Shown: positions 30,963-32,777 of the stretch, one piece after another
Numbering within the stretch: position 1 is the first letter of the stretch
How the letters are laid out: every line of letters starts with the position of its first letter
Assembly (NCBI GenBank): GCA_013151435.1
Contig: JAADIH010000061.1
Span: 1 to 32,777 of the forward strand
Length of the DNA stretch: 32,777 nt
Reading direction: 5' to 3'
From: Alphaproteobacteria bacterium
GTDB taxonomy: Bacteria > Pseudomonadota > Alphaproteobacteria > Caulobacterales > Parvularculaceae
The notes under the pieces: model-generated
What the model was told of the DNA's origin: nothing
Database searches by the model: none
Seen by the model: only the letters and a program-made list of their open reading frames with translations
Program-made: the position numbers and the translations under genes

Positions 30963-31313
30963 ATGGAGGGGTCTGACACGATGGCGGGAAATTCAGTGGC
31001 AGGAAAGACGGTCACGCGCGCAGACCTTACGGAAGCTGTTTATCGGTCTCTTGGGGTTTCACGAAACGAATCATCTGCCTTTGTGGAGCGTATCCTTGAA
31101 GAGGTTTCAGCGTCCCTCCAGGAGGGACAGACCGTCAAGATATCGTCGTTTGGCACGTTTTCGGTGCGCGACAAAAAGCTTCGTATGGGGCGCAATCCAA
31201 AAACTGGCGAAGAGGTTCCAATCGCACCACGCCGCGTCGTAACCTTCCGTGCATCTCATGTATTAAAAGATCGCATTAATAATGGCCATCGCAGCGCCAA
31301 TGCGGCTGAATAG
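30963..31313 (+). CDS. ihfA: Integration host factor subunit alpha (start likely ATG 30981)
   Basis: [83 protein letters not shown]. Confidence 0.97.
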   Translation: MEGSDTMAGNSVAGKTVTRADLTEAVYRSLGVSRNESSAFVERILEEVSASLQEGQTVKISSFGTFSVRDKKLRMGRNPKTGEEVPIAPRRVVTFRASHVLKDRINNGHRSANAAE

Positions 31314-31437
31314 AGCGTCGAGCGAAAAGTGTGCAACGGTTTTCGCGCCCGACCGCGAAGGCGGTCAAATTATAGTTAGCGCGCCTTCGCGCGCGGGGCG
31401 ACGCGACCAGAAAAGAAATAGAGCAAATTTTGTTCTA
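31311..31437 (+). repeat. Compound multi-hairpin intergenic element between ihfA and the MerR-type gene
   Basis: Outer pair GCGTCG (31315-31320)/CGACGC (31399-31404). Inner GCGAAAA (31322-31328)/TTTTCGC (31340-31346). Inner CGCGAAGGCG (31354-31363)/CGCCTTCGCG (31382-31391). Trailing TAGAGCAAA/TTTGTTCTA (31419-31437). Confidence 0.75.
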
Positions 31438-31462
31438 GTCTGAACAGAGGCTGACAAATATC

Positions 31463-31927
31463 GTGGCGAAATCTGCCGAAGCGTTCCGGACCATCTCAGA
31501 AGCAGCTGATGAGCTTGACGTGCCGCAACATGTTTTGCGTCATTGGGAAGAAGTCTTCGGCCAGGTACGTCCCATGCGCCGTGCTGGGGGGCGCCGCTAT
31601 TATCGCCCCCTCGATTTAGATCTGTTACGAGGTATACGCGCGCTTCTCTACGATCAGCGCTACACCACCAAGGGCGTTCAAAAAATCTTCAAGGAAGAGG
31701 GTGTTAAATACGTCTCTGAGCTTGGGCGGCGCGCGGCGGCGGGTGAAAGCGTAGAAGTGCGTCCCATCCTCCCCGATGATGAGGCTGCCAGCAACGCCAA
31801 ATCTAACGGCAGTGATGATGTGTTGGAGCTCGGCGCCGATACGCTTGTCTCCCGGGGCATGCCGCTCCATGTTCGCAAAGCGCTGATTTTACTTCTGGGC
31901 CGCCTAGAAAAGATGCAGGATTCTTGA
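31463..31927 (+). CDS. MerR-family transcriptional regulator
   Basis: [70 protein letters not shown]; located after ihfA as in many alphaproteobacteria. Confidence 0.95.
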   Translation: MAKSAEAFRTISEAADELDVPQHVLRHWEEVFGQVRPMRRAGGRRYYRPLDLDLLRGIRALLYDQRYTTKGVQKIFKEEGVKYVSELGRRAAAGESVEVRPILPDDEAASNAKSNGSDDVLELGADTLVSRGMPLHVRKALILLLGRLEKMQDS

Positions 31928-32013
31928 TGAAGCGACGCTTGCATTAGAAGCCATCGCCCCAAAAGATGAGAGCACGTCGCCTCAATAAACATTCGATGGT
32001 CAGCCCTAAACCC

Positions 32014-32122
32014 GATTCACTTCTCCTTCGTGACAACCCTATCCCTTTATCCTGAGGAGCCGCTGTTTGGCGGCGTCACGAAGGGCGAAGGGACATGGTT
32101 CCTCAAGGGCGGAAGTGAATTC
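32014..32122. repeat. Nested palindromic intergenic element upstream of tRNA-Pro
   Basis: ATTCACTTC (32015-32023)/GAAGTGAAT (32112-32120) encloses CCTTCGTGAC (32025-32034)/GTCACGAAGG (32075-32084), which encloses a GCCG/CGGC hairpin. The atcctgagg segment resembles the nested element at 21719-21760. Confidence 0.7.
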
Positions 32123-32256
32123 AATTGAACGCTGGATAAGAAAGCATGATGGGCTTTTTTTGTCGCAATTATTTGCAAAAACCGGCCTCTACATTTCAGA
32201 ATAATACTCTATAGTCCGCGCCTTCGCGGCGAGGCGAGTTCGCCTTACCGCTGGGT

Positions 32257-32333
<77 letters not shown>

Positions 32334-32605
32334 ATTTATTTATCAATAGCTTAGTGATGTTCGCTCGAGTGCGTGTGGGTACATTGTCGGTTCATCGGCA
32401 AGCTTTAAGCTTAGTGGGGCAACGTACCCCCAACGTACCCCTAAGTGCGTTGTTGAATCCCCCAGATGTATACGGAAGTTGATGCTCCGACAGGAATTGG
32501 CCCTTTTTTACTGTTGCTTGGGCGATGATGAATGGCGAGGGTTGCCTCTTAAAAAGCCGTTCGAACTCCCCTATACAGAACAAAAGCATAAAAAGGGGGA
32601 TTCGC

Positions 32606-32777
32606 GTGCTTCTTCGCCGCATCACCGAACACGTCAAAGCCCAGAACTGGTTCGCGGTTGGACTGGATTTTTTCATTGTTGTAGCGGGAATATTGCTAGC
32701 GTTTTGGGTTAATGCCTGGGCCGACGGGCGGGCACAAACGCGGTCCCTGCATGCGGCGCTGGGAAGCCTGCAAGCAG
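32606..32777 (+). CDS. DUF6090-like membrane protein (3'-truncated by window end)
   Basis: Open frame from GTG 32606 to the window end: (M)LLRRITEHVKAQNWFAVGLDFFIVVAGILLAFWVNAWADGRAQTRSLHAALGSLQA. RBS aaaaggggga just upstream. Absent from the ORF track because it lacks a stop codon. Confidence 0.75.
   Translation, partial: MLLRRITEHVKAQNWFAVGLDFFIVVAGILLAFWVNAWADGRAQTRSLHAALGSLQA

Overview
The window is about 32.8 kb of an alphaproteobacterial chromosome. Evidence for this is a C4-pathway hemA, an LdtR-like regulator next to hemB, a CBP3-type bc1 chaperone, and the helicase/S4/fdxA/carD cluster. Most of it is housekeeping sequence. Gene order: 3' part of a penicillin acylase (window opens two codons before the predicted catalytic Ser); S9 peptidase (-); alpha-2-macroglobulin-like protein (split by an apparent 1-nt frameshift), pbpC and a Tat-exported SNase-like protein in overlapping order; CarD regulator with a histone-H1-like K/A tail, fdxA, TerB-like, S4 protein and SUV3-like helicase (all -); rpmB; VUT/YhhQ-type transporter; THxN/PEP-CTERM-like surface protein (-); hemB (-); ldtR-like; hemA; glyA; nrdR; nusB; thiL; bamE (-); CBP3 chaperone; DUF177; plsX; fabH; ihfA; MerR-type; tRNA-Pro(GGG); start of a DUF6090-like membrane protein that the ORF track missed. 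I found no defence system, CRISPR array or intact mobile element. The best leads are: (1) a family of mosaic two-hairpin intergenic repeats, with nested insertions, base-pair covariation, and copies that supply host stop codons; (2) an SNase-fold protein in the A2M/PBP1C operon whose catalytic residues appear to be lost; (3) the H1-tailed CarD; (4) terminator hairpins that include coding sequence; (5) the A2M frameshift. All assignments come from reading the sequence; no database search was run.
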